NCBI RefSeq assembly: GCF_012035195.1
Contig: NZ_JAAVJH010000004.1
Location: 1 to 64,000, forward strand
From: Sphingomonas corticis
GTDB lineage: Bacteria > Pseudomonadota > Alphaproteobacteria > Sphingomonadales > Sphingomonadaceae
DNA: 64,000 nt
Direction: 5' to 3'
Both the position numbers and the translations under genes were made by a program. The notes beneath the pieces were generated by a model. That model worked only from the letters and a program-made list of their open reading frames with translations, searched no databases and was not told the DNA's origin. Of this stretch, positions 39,701-46,252 are shown one piece after another (position 1 is the stretch's first letter; each line of letters begins with the position of its first letter).

Positions 39701-42700
39701 GCATCTACATGGACGGCAGCTTCGGCGTGGGCGGCGATGCCGCAGGCGACCGGCTGTTCGACGTGGAGATCGTGATCGGCTCCGCACAGGGCGACGAGAT
39801 CACGACCAGCGGCACGGGTGCGACGATCCTGGCGGGCGGCGGCAACGACCTCCTGTTCGGCGGTGCCGGCGTGGACGTGCTCGACGGCGGGGCGGGGGAC
39901 GATCGCATCGCCAGCGGCGCGGGCGCGGACCAGGTGATCGGCGGCGCGGGCATCGACACCGCGGACTATCGCAACTCCGACGCGGCCGTCACCATCGGCA
40001 ACAACGGCGCGGCGGGCGCGGGCGGCTGGGCTGCGGGCGACATCCTGTCCGGCATCGAGCGGATCGAGGGATCGATCAACTACGGCGACACGCTGCGCGG
40101 CGGCACGCTGTCCTCCACCGAGCTGCTCGGCTGGGGCGGCGACGACACGATCGTCAGCGTCGGCCAGGCGGACGCGATCGACGGCGGCGCGGGCATCGAC
40201 ACGGTCGACTATTCCGCCAGCGGCGCCGGCGTCACCGTCCGGCTGGACGGTACCGCGTCGAGCGGCGGCGATGCGGCCGGCGACACGATCGTCGGCGTGG
40301 AGCGGGTAATCGGATCGGGCAGTGCCGACACGCTGATCGGCACCGCCGCGGTGGAGACGCTGCTGGGCGGCGCCGGCGACGACGTGCTGGCGGGCGGCGC
40401 GGGCGCCGACACGCTGGACGGTGGCGCGGGCTTCGACACGGCGGACTATTCGGCGTCCGCCGGCATCGCGGTGCGCATGGACGGCAGCACCACGGGCAGC
40501 TTCGGCGACGCGGCCGGCGACGTGCTGACCAGCATCGAGCGCGTGGTCGGTTCGTCGCAGAACGACATCATCACCGGGTCGGCCAACGCCGACACGATCG
40601 AGGGCGGCGCGGGCGACGACATCCTGCGGCCCGGCCTGGGCGCGGACACGCTGGACGGCGGTGCGGGCAACGACACGGTCGACTACAGCTCGTCCTCCTC
40701 CGGACTGACCGTCAACATCGGCAACGCCGCGCTGTCCACCGGGCTGGCGCAAGGCGACACGTACACGGCGATCGAGATCTGGCAGCTGTCCGGATTCGCC
40801 GACACGTTCGTCGGCGCCGCGGCGGGTGAGTGGGTGATGGCGGGCGCCGGGGACGACACGATCAACACCGGCGCGGGCGACGACCGGCTGGAGGGCGGCG
40901 CCGGTAACGATATCCTGATCGGCGGTACGGGCGCGGACCTGTTCGACGGCGGCACGGGCATCGACACGGTTGACTACAGCGCCAGCAGCGCGGGCGTGAC
41001 GCTGGACCTGTTCAACGGCCTGTCGAATCTGGGCGGCGATGCGCAGGGCGACGTGTTCGTCGTCAACACGATCGAGAATGCGATCGGCTCGGCCCAAGCC
41101 GACGCGATCACCGGCTCGAACGCTGCCAACGTGCTGACCGGCGGCGCCGGAGACGACGTGCTGCAGGGCCGCGGCGGCGCGGATGTGCTGGACGGCGGTG
41201 CCGGACAGGACACGGCCAGCTACGCGAGTTCCTCGGCCGGCGTCACCGTCTCGCTCGCCACGGGCGTGGCGACGGGCGGCGACGCGGCGGGCGACACGTT
41301 CGTCGGCATCGAGCGGCTGGTCGGATCGGGCCTGAACGACACGCTGACCGGCGATGTCAACGCGAACATGATCTGGGGCGGCAACGGCGCGGACACGATC
41401 GCGGGGGGCGCCGGTGACGATTCGCTGTACGGCGAGGACGGGAACGACACGATCGAGGGCGGCGCTGGCGCCGACACGATGGACGGCGGCCTGGCCGTCA
41501 ACACGCTGAGCTACGCCGGCGCCGCCGCGGCGGTGGCCGTGTCGCTGGCGAACGGGACGGGGACGCTCGGCGATGCGGCGGGCGATACCTTCTCCAACTT
41601 CAGCAACCTGCGCGGCTCCGCGCATGCCGACACGCTGACGGGCGACGCCGGGCAGAACACCATCGCCGGCAACGACGGCAACGACACTCTGGACGCGGGC
41701 GCGGGCAACGACACGCTGCAGGGCGGCAACGGCGACGACCTGCTGCTGGGCGGCACGGGCACCGACGTCAACGACGGCGGCGCCGGCATCGACACGGTCG
41801 ACTATTCCGCCAGCGTCGGGGGCATCATCGTCGATCTGAACCTCAACTACGGCACCGGCTTCGACGCGCACGGCGACACCTTCGTCGCGATCGAGAACCT
41901 GGTCGGCAGCAATTTCGACGACACGCTGGTGGGAACGATCGGCGCCAACGTGCTGTCGGGCGGGGCGGGCAACGACGCCCTGCTGGGCTTGGATGGCAAC
42001 GACACGATCAACGGCGGTGCGGGCGACGATCGCATCAGCGGCGGCGCCGGGGCGGACGCGCTGGACGGCGGCGCAGGATCGAACATCCTGTTCTTCGGTA
42101 CCAGCGCCGGCTCGCCGTGGAATTCGACCAGCGCGGCGGTCTCGATCAACCTGGACGGCGTGACGCTGGGCGTCGGCGGCGATGCCGCGGGCGACACCTA
42201 TCGCAACTTCACCACCATCTTCCTCACCGCCGGCAACGACAGCGCGGTGGGGACGGCCGCGAACGAGTGGTTCCGCGGCCTGGGCGGCGCCGATACGATC
42301 GACGGCGGCGGGGGCACGGACACCATCTCCTACGACGGCGGCGGCGCCGTGGTCGTCGGCCTCGACGGCACCGTCGGCGCGGGCGGCGAAGCGGCGGGGG
42401 ACCGGCTGACCAACGTCGAGATCCTGGCGGCGACCGGGTTCGACGACGTGATCTGGGGCAATGCGCAGGCCAACGTCCTGTACGGCGGCGACGGCGCGGA
42501 CACGATCCGCGGCGACGCGGGCGCGGACCGGCTGGACGGCGGCATTGGCCGCGACACGGCGGATTACAGCGCGTCCTCGGGCGGCGTCACCGTCAGCCTG
42601 GCGACGGGCAGCGGCTCGGGCGGGGACGCGGCGGGCGACACGCTCGTCTCGATCGAGAACCTGACCGGCAGCGCGCAGGCCGACACGCTGACCGGCGACG

Positions 42701-45700
42701 CGGGCGACAACGTGCTGGTCGGCAACGCCGGCAACGACCTGCTGGTCGGCGGCGCAGGCGCCGACACGCTGAACGGCGGCATCGGCATCGACGCCGCCGA
42801 CTATACCGGATCGGCCGCGGCGGTGACGCTGTACCTCGACGGTCGCGCCTCCAGCGGCGGCGATGCGGAAGGCGACGTGCTGCTGTCGATCGAGATCGCG
42901 ACCGGCTCCGCCGGGAACGACACGATCATCGGCTCCAATGCGGATGAGACGATCAACGGCGCCGGGGGCGACGACACGATCGACGGCGGCGTGGGCGCGG
43001 ACACGATCAACGGCGGGGCCGGCGACGACATACTGACCGGCGGCGCCGGCGCGGACACCATCGACGGTGGTGCGGGCACCGATACGGCGAGCTACGCCAC
43101 CGCCGGTGCCGGCGTGACCGTCTACACCGACGGCGTCACCCTGGGGTCCGGCGGCGAGGCGGCGGGCGACCGCCTCAGCAACATCGAGACGGTGATCGGC
43201 TCCGCCTACGCCGACACGCTGTACGGCACGGCGGGGACGCAGACGCTGCGCGGCGGCGACGGCGACGACGTGCTGGTAGGCGGCGCAGGCGCGGACGTGC
43301 TGGACGGCGGCATCGGCATCGACTCGGCCTCCTACGCTACCTCCTCGGCCGCCATCACCGCCAGCTTCGCCAGCGGGACGCTGGTGGTCAGCGGCGCCGA
43401 CGCGAGCGGCGACACCTTCGTCTCCGTCGAGGGCGTGGTGGGAAGCGGGTACGCCGACACGCTGACCGGTGGCGCGGGGGCGGAGCGGCTGGACGGCGGC
43501 GGCGGCGACGACCTGGTGAACGGCAGCGCGGGCGCCGACACGCTGATCGGCGGCGCGGGCTACGACACGCTCTCCTACGCGGCCTCGGCCGCGGCGGTGA
43601 CGGTGCGGCTCGACGGCAGCGCGGGCGTCGGCGGGGACGCGGCGGGCGACGTGCTGAGCGGGTTCGAGGCGATCGTCGGCTCGGGCGGCGCGGACTTCCT
43701 CTACGGCGCCAGTGCGGACGACAACCTGTCCGGCGGCGCGGGGGCGGACACGATCGACGGCGGTGCGGGCGCGGACACGATCGACGGCGGCGACGGCGAC
43801 GACCTGCTGTCCGGCGGCGCTGGCGCGGACACGATCGCGGGCGGCAACGGCGTCGACACCATCACCTATGCCGCCTCCACCGCGGGCGTGACGGTGACGA
43901 TCAACGGCGCCGCCAACGCGGGTGGCGACGCGCAGGGCGACAGCCTGTCGGGCATCGAGAACCTGATCGGGTCGAACCATGCCGACACGCTGACCGGGGA
44001 CGGCGTCGCGAACGCCATCTTCGGCGGCACCGGCAACGATGCGATCGAGGGCGGCGGCGGGGCCGACGCGATCGACGGTGGCGGCGGCACGGATACGGTC
44101 AGTTACGCCGGATCCTCCGGTGCGGTCACCGTGTCGCTCGCCTCGGGAAGCGGCAGCGGCGGCGACGCCCAGGGCGACACGCTGACCAATGTCGAGAACG
44201 TCACCGGCTCCGCCAACGCGGACACGCTGACCGGCGACGGCGCGGCGAACGTGCTGAACGGCGCGGGCGGCGACGACCTGCTGGTCGGCGGCGGGGGGGC
44301 GGACACGCTGATCGGCGGCGCCGGCATCGACACGGCCAGCTACGCGGCCTCGTCGCTGGGCGTGACGGTGCGGCTGGACGGCAGCGCCGCCAGCGGCGGC
44401 GACGCCGCTGGCGATACGCTGACGCAGATCGAGAACCTGATCGGCTCCGCCCAGGCGGACGCGCTGTACGGCGACGGGCTGGCGAATGCCCTGTCCGCGG
44501 GCGCGGGCAACGACACGGTCGAGGGCGGCGGCGGGGCCGACGCGCTGGACGGCGGCGCGGGGACGGACACGGCCAGCTACGCCGGATCGTCGGCGGCGGT
44601 GGTCGTCTCGCTCGCCTCGGGCACGGGCAGCGGCGGCGACGCGCAGGGCGACACGCTGACGGGGTTCGAGAACCTGACCGGTTCCAACCATGACGACGTG
44701 CTGACCGGTGACGGGGGCGCCAACGTCATCGCCGGCGGCACGGGCAATGACACGATCGTCGGCGGGGCGGGCGCGGACACGATCGACGGCGGCGCGGGCA
44801 CCGACACGGTCAGCTATGCCGCGTCCTCGCTGGGCGTGACGGTGACGCTGAACACCGCCGGCAACAGCGGCGGCGACGCGGCGGGCGACGTGCTGTCCAA
44901 CCTCGAAAACCTGATCGGCTCGGCCATGGCGGACACGCTGACGGGCGACGGCGGCGCGAACCTGATCCAGGGCGGCGGCGGCGACGACACCATCGTCGGC
45001 GGCGCGGGCGCGGACACGCTGGACGGCGGCGCGGGCACCGATACGGTCAGCTACGCCGCGTCCTCAATGGGGGTGACGGTGACGCTGAACGCGGCGGGCA
45101 ACACGGGCGGCGATGCCGCAGGCGACGCGCTGTCCAACTTCGAGAACCTGATCGGATCCGGCCAGGCGGATACACTGGCCGGTGACGGCGGCGCGAACGC
45201 GATCGACGGCGGCGCGGGCGACGACGTGCTCGCCGGGCTCGGCGGGGCGGACACGCTGACCGGCGGCGCGGGCCAGGACACGGCCAGCTATGCCGCGTCG
45301 TCGGCGGGTGTCACCGTGCGGCTGGACGGCGGCGCGAACAGCGGCGGCGACGCAGCGGGCGACGTGCTGAGCGGGATCGAGCACCTGATCGGCTCGGGTT
45401 CGGCCGACCTGCTGTTCGGCGACGGCGGCGCCAACCGGCTGGCGGGCGGCGGCGGCGACGACGTGCTGACCGGCGGCGCGGGCGCGGACACGCTGGACGG
45501 CGGCGCGGGCATCGACACCGCGAGCTACGCCACGGCGGCCGGCGGCGTGGTCGCCAGCCTGGCCGCGGGCGGTAGCGGCGGCGACGCGTCGGGCGACAGC
45601 TACACGGGGATCGAGAACCTGACCGGCAGCGACCATGCTGACACGCTGACCGGCAACGCGGGCGCCAACGTGCTGACCGGCGGCCTCGGCAACGACACGT

Positions 45701-46236
45701 TGCAGGGCGGGGCGGGCGCGGACGTGCTGGCGGGCGGCGGCGGCTACGACACGGCGAGCTACGCCGGCGCCTCCTCCGGCATCGCGCTGAACCTCGCCAG
45801 CGGCACGGGGTCGCTGGGCGACGCCAATGGCGACACGCTGTCAGGGATCGAGCACGTGCTGGGCAGCGGCTACGACGACGCCTTCGTTCTCGGCCTCGCC
45901 GGCGGGTTCAGCATCGACGGCGGCGCGGGTCGCGACAGCGTGGCGATCGCCGCCAATTCCGGCAGCGTCGACCGCACCGCGCTGGAAGGCGTGCTGACCC
46001 GCACGGAGGAGATCGACTTCACCGCCGCGGGCGTCGACGCGAACTTCACCGTGGACGCGGGCTTCGTCCAGTCGATCGCGGGCGCGGGCAACGCCTCTCA
46101 CCTGACGCTGAAGGCGGGGGCGGGCGACAACATCGTCGTCGACACCACCAACGCCACGCACACCGGTGGCGAGTACGTCTTCTACAGCGACGCGTCGATG
46201 ACGACGGAGGTGGCGCGCCTGTCGATCACCGGCTGA
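24760..46236 (+). CDS. Giant RTX-repeat surface protein/adhesin exported by type I secretion
   Basis: A single frame of about 7,158 codons. The N-terminus (about 20-120) is a beta-rich, BapA/LapA-type leader domain (IVDIDVVLVFEDGTKIVIPG). Residues about 140-200 are Gln/Lys/Glu-rich, possibly coiled coil, as in retained adhesins. An unrecognised globular stretch follows (about 210-450). From about 453 to 7030 there are some 77 modules, each about 45 residues of beta segment (DTADYSASAAGVTV, LDG, GDAQGD, IERLVGSAHDD) plus four or more calcium-binding GGxGxDxLx nonapeptides. The last 125 residues are non-repetitive and probably hold the secretion signal. There are almost no Cys residues and I see no lectin, VWA or Ig-like domains. 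ATG 24760 is preferred to 24730. Cell-surface attachment or biofilm matrix is the likely job. Confidence 0.93.
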   Translation: MAKSMKPGRSGSGKTPLAPKAALVADPAEVTVGKASLALPAGVSKVVQLGADDKALLHMRYAPFKVEIVDIDVVLVFEDGTKIVIPGMALAVFSGRKAQFVFDDKQVDAEGTFSQVGEIKEQPLPMKLALSSAASDTQTDAKSQGEKQTDAGSIQPKDAQAQQQAAQAKEENQHKSDGEAQRLTEKISNTQSSASAPSNPPSARAIEPAPDDAIGAAGIGKLVPTLKFQLFNQEGVKTGTEAGVTTVKGATGATGSSKDASYAAQSAKETVTGTDSSETIYADDPKAAPPGASLRVLHVEAMVPAKGLTLTSVLIPSLPDGFAIANATRTDKGWLVDIDQGSIAKLTQVADATGVMKAVPASQSAFAFDLQLIYAVPEVGTKANASGFQDEFFLPVQLGLSSDGKNSSNSVEVSTHFGVKLVASQADMTVTDPVSGNPVYVLFSNPPGNVINAGGGDDRIVAGIGEDQIDGGTGADWVSYERSNVAVKVDLAAGKGEGGYAHGDTYANVENIAGSAHDDVLKGSDGDNVIDGGKGADAIDGAGGTDTVDYSRALAGAAEGKDGIEIFLDGTASKGGEAEGDHLANVEVVIATDRNDVLHGGAAAETLKGAAGDDRLTGSAGADRLDGGAGYDVADYSASAGGITAYLDGRAGVGGDAEGDTLVAIEAVVGSAHDDVLVGDAGDNLLTGGAGADRIDGGAGVDSVDFSASAVGVTVYLDGRAGSGGDAEGDTYAGIEKLTGSAHADRLVGGAAAEVLAGGAGDDVIEGGLGADTIDGGAGFDIASYDGAAAGVRVSLDGATLDGADALGDRFVGIEGLEGSRHDDVLIGTAGDDVLRGNAGNDVLLGLGGADRIDGGAGVDAVDYSLSRFGVTVRLDGGLSEGGDADGDRLTSIEHAIGSALDDRLIGGTADDRLEGRAGDDVLQGGAGADVLQGGEGEDTADYSTSASGVTVALDGSTGSGGDAQGDQLSGVERLVGSAHDDRLGGSAGDDVLAGGAGDDLLTGGAGADLLHGGEGFDTADYSAAGGSVTVRLDGNASAGDVAEGDRLTGVERVLGSRYADDLRGDSGDNVLEGGAGDDLLRGGLGADRLLGGAGSDTASYGDSSDAVTVDLARGTGAGGTAEGDVLDGIEDVAGSNYGDRLLGDAAANRLSGGAGDDVLDGGAGADLLDGGTGFDVADYSRSGERVVVSLDGSAGIGGDAAGDRLVDIEGLTGSANDDVLSGNELANRLSGGAGDDVLRGGLGSDELDGGAGFDTADYSQSASNVVVANDGSLGAGGDAQGDRLSGIERIVGSAFDDRLTGGAGADTLEGGAGDDLLAGRGGADLLVGGAGVDIADYSQSAAGVDATLDGGANTGGDAAGDRYDGIEGIAGSAFADRLRGSAEADVLQGGGGDDRLAGMAGADRLEGGAGFDTADYAASDAAVSIDLAAGSATGGHAQGDTLAGIEAIVGSSFGDLIRGGDGDEALSGGAGDDVLAGRGGADLLDGGAGFDTADYSASNAGIRLTLDGSVATGGDAAGDRVLGVERIVGSGYGDVVAGVAADEVIEGGGGADVLSGAGGDDRLDGGIGDDRIDGGSGDDTIDGGDGDDVLTGGAGADDIRGGAGVDVADYAASAAGVTIALDGSAGVGGDAAGDRLSAVEGILGSAFADRLTGGDGDDRLEGAAGDDVLAGGRGNDRLAGGDGDDVIEGGSGADAIDGGAGFDTADYSAATAGVQVALDGATGLGSDATGDTLASIERVIGSGHADVLRGAGADEDLIGGGGDDVLQGRGGADLLDGGAGVDTADYSASAAAVDVDLAAGTGRGGDAEGDRLVGIENLTGSSGDDVLRGTAAADVLDGGAGDDVLQGRGGADTLIGGAGRDTADYSGSAAAVSVGLDGTIGAGGDAQGDVLSGIERLVGTAFDDRLSGGVLDDELVGGAGDDLLAGGLGNDRLIGGDGDDHLTGGAGADRLEGGAGRDTVDYSASTAGIDLRLDGTVGSGGDAQGDQLSGIESVIGSSSDDRLVGDAADETLSGGAGDDVLAGGAGADRLLGGSGDDVLQGGAGADVLEGGSGIDTASYADAAAGVAVSLDGSAGTGGDGLGDRLSDIERLVGSAHDDVLGGGTGADAILGGAGDDRIVGSIGADVIDGGAGFDMVDYSQSAGAVRVVLDGSLGIGGDAAGDQLIAIEGVIGSTLDDELTGSGARERLDGGAGNDRLAGGGGDDDLLGGAGDDVLDGGAGADLLDGGAGIDTVDYSSSTSGVNVSVDGSISTGGAAEGDRLLRVENLIGSSHDDVLRGTAAADTLTGGAGDDVLAGRAGADLIDGGIGTDTADYSDAGAGIAVSLATGTGTQGDAAGDRLVSIERVTGSAFDDAIDGSGAADVLDGGAGDDRIAGGAGDDRLDGGDGDDTIDGGTGADAILGGAGTDTADYSRSDNDVRVDLSTGTGRGGWAEGDTLSGIERVVGSAFGDRLTGGAADETLVGGAGDDVLAGGVGADVLDGGAGIDVADYSGAGAGVALDLATGGTLGDAAGDSFAGIEIVRGSAFADAIAGGAGADTLEGRDGDDRLTGGAGDDLLDGGIGDDVLAGGAGADVLAGGAGRDTVDYSTSAGAVTVSLDGQTAAGGDAQGDVLSGIERVIGSALDDRLTGDAGANELSGGAGDDRLFGAGGSDTLDGGAGDDTIEGGAGADAILGGTGFDTADYSTSVGGVDVRLDGGLNTGGDAEGDTLSGVERVIGSGLNDVLTGAASDDVLVGNGGDDLLVGGLGADVLDGGAGQDTASYAAAASGVAVSLDGGAGTGGEAAGDRLSGIETLVGSAHADALGGGAGAETIRGGAGDDVLLGSAGGDLLDGGAGQDTVSYAASGAGVTAYLDGRAGSGGDAAGDVLVDVERLVGSAHADGLTGSTAADLIEGGAGEDVIEGAGGDDQLLGGAGDDAITGGAGADAIDGGAGFDTVSYADSSAAVQVGLDGLAGTGGTAAGDTIVNAERLIGSAFDDLLRGSAGADVIRGADGDDILRGGAGADALDGGDGVDTADYSTSALGVTVGLDGSTGSGGDAQGDTLTGIERITGSAQADTLSGGIDGETLDGGAGDDVLKGSLGSDRLEGGAGFDTADYSASAAGVTVALDGSFGSSGDASGDRLTGIERLLGSAHDDALSGGGGGDVLEGGAGADRLTGAAGDDVLLGGTGDDVLDGGAGADRFDGGTGIDTVTFALSGAAVTVDLGSGTGSGGDAQGDTFAGIEHLIGSDHADRLTGTAADEQFDGGLGDDTLSGGAGADLIDGGVGDDVLAGGAGADAIDGGAGFDTADYSASAGAIDVVLDGSSASGGDAQGDTLVRIERVVGSAHDDVITGISAGETFEGGAGNDTLIGNGGGDTLRGGAGDDLLRGGTGADVLDGGSGIDTADYSGSDLGVTVGLDGRVGAGGDAQGDTLTGIERIIGSGNGDVLTGGAGNDALLGMAGDDELSGGAGDDQLAGGSGDDLLSGGAGADVIDGGTGADLVTYAASSAGVSAYLDGTIGSGGDAAGDTIANVEALEGSAFADRLGGRAGAETLMGGAGDDVLLGSAGADALDGGSGFDTVDYGASVAAVTVNLDGSVSIGGDAAGDTLTGIERAIGSAGNDVLNGSAGADTLEGGAGDDLLSGNAGADTLRGGAGDDVLAGGLGADAMDGGAGTDTISYAASAAAVNAGLDGGAQTGGDAAGDTIANVERLIGTDFDDTLRGGAMAETLEGGDGDDVLTGSAGADTLRGGGGFDSVDYSASALGVTVGLNGVAGSGGDAAGDVLTGIERLVGSAQADRLTGSAGDDVLVGMAGDDVLLGGMGSDQIQGGAGDDTIAGGLGSDTIDGGAGVDTADYTASVGAVTVNLDGLASSGGDADGDLLSGIERVLGSAQGDTLRGGAADEELFGNDGADVLVGGIGADRLHGGAGQDTADYSAATAGVAVALDGSAGTGGEATGDMLDTIERLVGSDFADTLGGSAGDDTILGGIGNDAIDGGAGNDALAGGAGDDTITGGAGADAIDGGAGIDTASYAGAGAAVTVYLDGTSGSRGDAQGDVLTSIERLVGSAFDDRLNGGNGSETLLGGAGNDTILGGGGDDALAGEAGDDTIAGGVGADAIDGGAGYDIASYATSLSGVNVRLDGVASTGGDAEGDVLTGIEHVIGSSQADTFVGSAGADRVEAGAGDDTIFGSAGADTLAGGGGIDTVDYSAGAAPVTVHMDGAVSSGGEAQGDVLSEIERVIATGGDDVVTGTATADTMLGLAGNDRLSGGDGNDQLSGGDGDDVLVGGLGQDVLDGGAGIDTADYSAAAAGVAVRMDGVASSGGEALGDVLTGIERVVGSAFADTLAGSGGTDRIEGGGGADRIDGGDGGDVLDGGAGDDTIAGGAGDDAIDGGAGIDTADYSASASGVTAWLDGTAGSGGDAQGDVLTRVEVLRGSAHDDVLHGAGGAETLIGGSGDDVLVGAAGADVLSGGDGVDTADYSTSAGAVTVNLAAGSGSAGDAAGDTLSGIERVVGSAQGDQLTGSNAADVLVGGAGDDLLVGGLGGDVLDGGAGMDTADYSASTAGVAVFTNGIDLGVGGSAAGDTLIGVERVIGSAFADNLTGAAAAESFAGGIGDDVIEGGGGADAIDGGAGFDTASYAHAASGIVASLATGTGTLGDAAGDTFTAIERLLGSDHADTLAGGAGAETLDGGAGDDLLIASLGADTLVGGAGFDTVDYAAAASAIAVALDGSASSGDLAAGDRLTGVEAVIGSAYADTVTGSFGDETLLGGGGDDVLSGGSGSDTLLGEAGDDTLRGDAGADVLDGGAGVDTVSYSNSGAGVTIDLVAGTATGGDAQGDTFVAVERFQGSRLSDLMIGGAGDDVFDGFDGDDTLRGGAGADRLSGGIGDDVLVGGAGADVLAGGSGIDTADYADSVGAVSIRTAGTSAGGDAQGDTMTGIERVVGSAFADTFEGSAADEEFLGNAGDDGFVASGGADVYRGGNGVDTVDYSASTGSGMRIYMDGSFGVGGDAAGDRLFDVEIVIGSAQGDEITTSGTGATILAGGGNDLLFGGAGVDVLDGGAGDDRIASGAGADQVIGGAGIDTADYRNSDAAVTIGNNGAAGAGGWAAGDILSGIERIEGSINYGDTLRGGTLSSTELLGWGGDDTIVSVGQADAIDGGAGIDTVDYSASGAGVTVRLDGTASSGGDAAGDTIVGVERVIGSGSADTLIGTAAVETLLGGAGDDVLAGGAGADTLDGGAGFDTADYSASAGIAVRMDGSTTGSFGDAAGDVLTSIERVVGSSQNDIITGSANADTIEGGAGDDILRPGLGADTLDGGAGNDTVDYSSSSSGLTVNIGNAALSTGLAQGDTYTAIEIWQLSGFADTFVGAAAGEWVMAGAGDDTINTGAGDDRLEGGAGNDILIGGTGADLFDGGTGIDTVDYSASSAGVTLDLFNGLSNLGGDAQGDVFVVNTIENAIGSAQADAITGSNAANVLTGGAGDDVLQGRGGADVLDGGAGQDTASYASSSAGVTVSLATGVATGGDAAGDTFVGIERLVGSGLNDTLTGDVNANMIWGGNGADTIAGGAGDDSLYGEDGNDTIEGGAGADTMDGGLAVNTLSYAGAAAAVAVSLANGTGTLGDAAGDTFSNFSNLRGSAHADTLTGDAGQNTIAGNDGNDTLDAGAGNDTLQGGNGDDLLLGGTGTDVNDGGAGIDTVDYSASVGGIIVDLNLNYGTGFDAHGDTFVAIENLVGSNFDDTLVGTIGANVLSGGAGNDALLGLDGNDTINGGAGDDRISGGAGADALDGGAGSNILFFGTSAGSPWNSTSAAVSINLDGVTLGVGGDAAGDTYRNFTTIFLTAGNDSAVGTAANEWFRGLGGADTIDGGGGTDTISYDGGGAVVVGLDGTVGAGGEAAGDRLTNVEILAATGFDDVIWGNAQANVLYGGDGADTIRGDAGADRLDGGIGRDTADYSASSGGVTVSLATGSGSGGDAAGDTLVSIENLTGSAQADTLTGDAGDNVLVGNAGNDLLVGGAGADTLNGGIGIDAADYTGSAAAVTLYLDGRASSGGDAEGDVLLSIEIATGSAGNDTIIGSNADETINGAGGDDTIDGGVGADTINGGAGDDILTGGAGADTIDGGAGTDTASYATAGAGVTVYTDGVTLGSGGEAAGDRLSNIETVIGSAYADTLYGTAGTQTLRGGDGDDVLVGGAGADVLDGGIGIDSASYATSSAAITASFASGTLVVSGADASGDTFVSVEGVVGSGYADTLTGGAGAERLDGGGGDDLVNGSAGADTLIGGAGYDTLSYAASAAAVTVRLDGSAGVGGDAAGDVLSGFEAIVGSGGADFLYGASADDNLSGGAGADTIDGGAGADTIDGGDGDDLLSGGAGADTIAGGNGVDTITYAASTAGVTVTINGAANAGGDAQGDSLSGIENLIGSNHADTLTGDGVANAIFGGTGNDAIEGGGGADAIDGGGGTDTVSYAGSSGAVTVSLASGSGSGGDAQGDTLTNVENVTGSANADTLTGDGAANVLNGAGGDDLLVGGGGADTLIGGAGIDTASYAASSLGVTVRLDGSAASGGDAAGDTLTQIENLIGSAQADALYGDGLANALSAGAGNDTVEGGGGADALDGGAGTDTASYAGSSAAVVVSLASGTGSGGDAQGDTLTGFENLTGSNHDDVLTGDGGANVIAGGTGNDTIVGGAGADTIDGGAGTDTVSYAASSLGVTVTLNTAGNSGGDAAGDVLSNLENLIGSAMADTLTGDGGANLIQGGGGDDTIVGGAGADTLDGGAGTDTVSYAASSMGVTVTLNAAGNTGGDAAGDALSNFENLIGSGQADTLAGDGGANAIDGGAGDDVLAGLGGADTLTGGAGQDTASYAASSAGVTVRLDGGANSGGDAAGDVLSGIEHLIGSGSADLLFGDGGANRLAGGGGDDVLTGGAGADTLDGGAGIDTASYATAAGGVVASLAAGGSGGDASGDSYTGIENLTGSDHADTLTGNAGANVLTGGLGNDTLQGGAGADVLAGGGGYDTASYAGASSGIALNLASGTGSLGDANGDTLSGIEHVLGSGYDDAFVLGLAGGFSIDGGAGRDSVAIAANSGSVDRTALEGVLTRTEEIDFTAAGVDANFTVDAGFVQSIAGAGNASHLTLKAGAGDNIVVDTTNATHTGGEYVFYSDASMTTEVARLSITG
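26119..45860 (+). repeat. Tandem RTX module array, about 77 copies, unit 237 or 291 bp
   Basis: Within the giant gene, module boundaries (the DYS/SYA point) recur at 237 or 291 bases. Examples: 28296, 28533, 28770, 29007 (237 each); 30354, 30645, 30936 (291); 43866 to 45288 in six equal 237-base steps. The two sizes differ by exactly 54 bases, that is two nonapeptides. Early modules mostly read ADYS; from about 43,080 on they read SYA/TYA. Confidence 0.92.
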
Positions 46237-46252
46237 CGCGCGCCCCTCCGCC

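Noticed and set aside
39352..44691. Second long antisense frame of 1,779 codons
   Set aside because: Same cause: a shadow of the RTX array with no ribosome site or recognisable domain.
26119..45860. Regular 237-base spacing considered as a CRISPR array or other non-coding tandem repeat
   Set aside because: The period is a multiple of three, far longer than CRISPR units, and encodes conserved protein modules in one uninterrupted frame.
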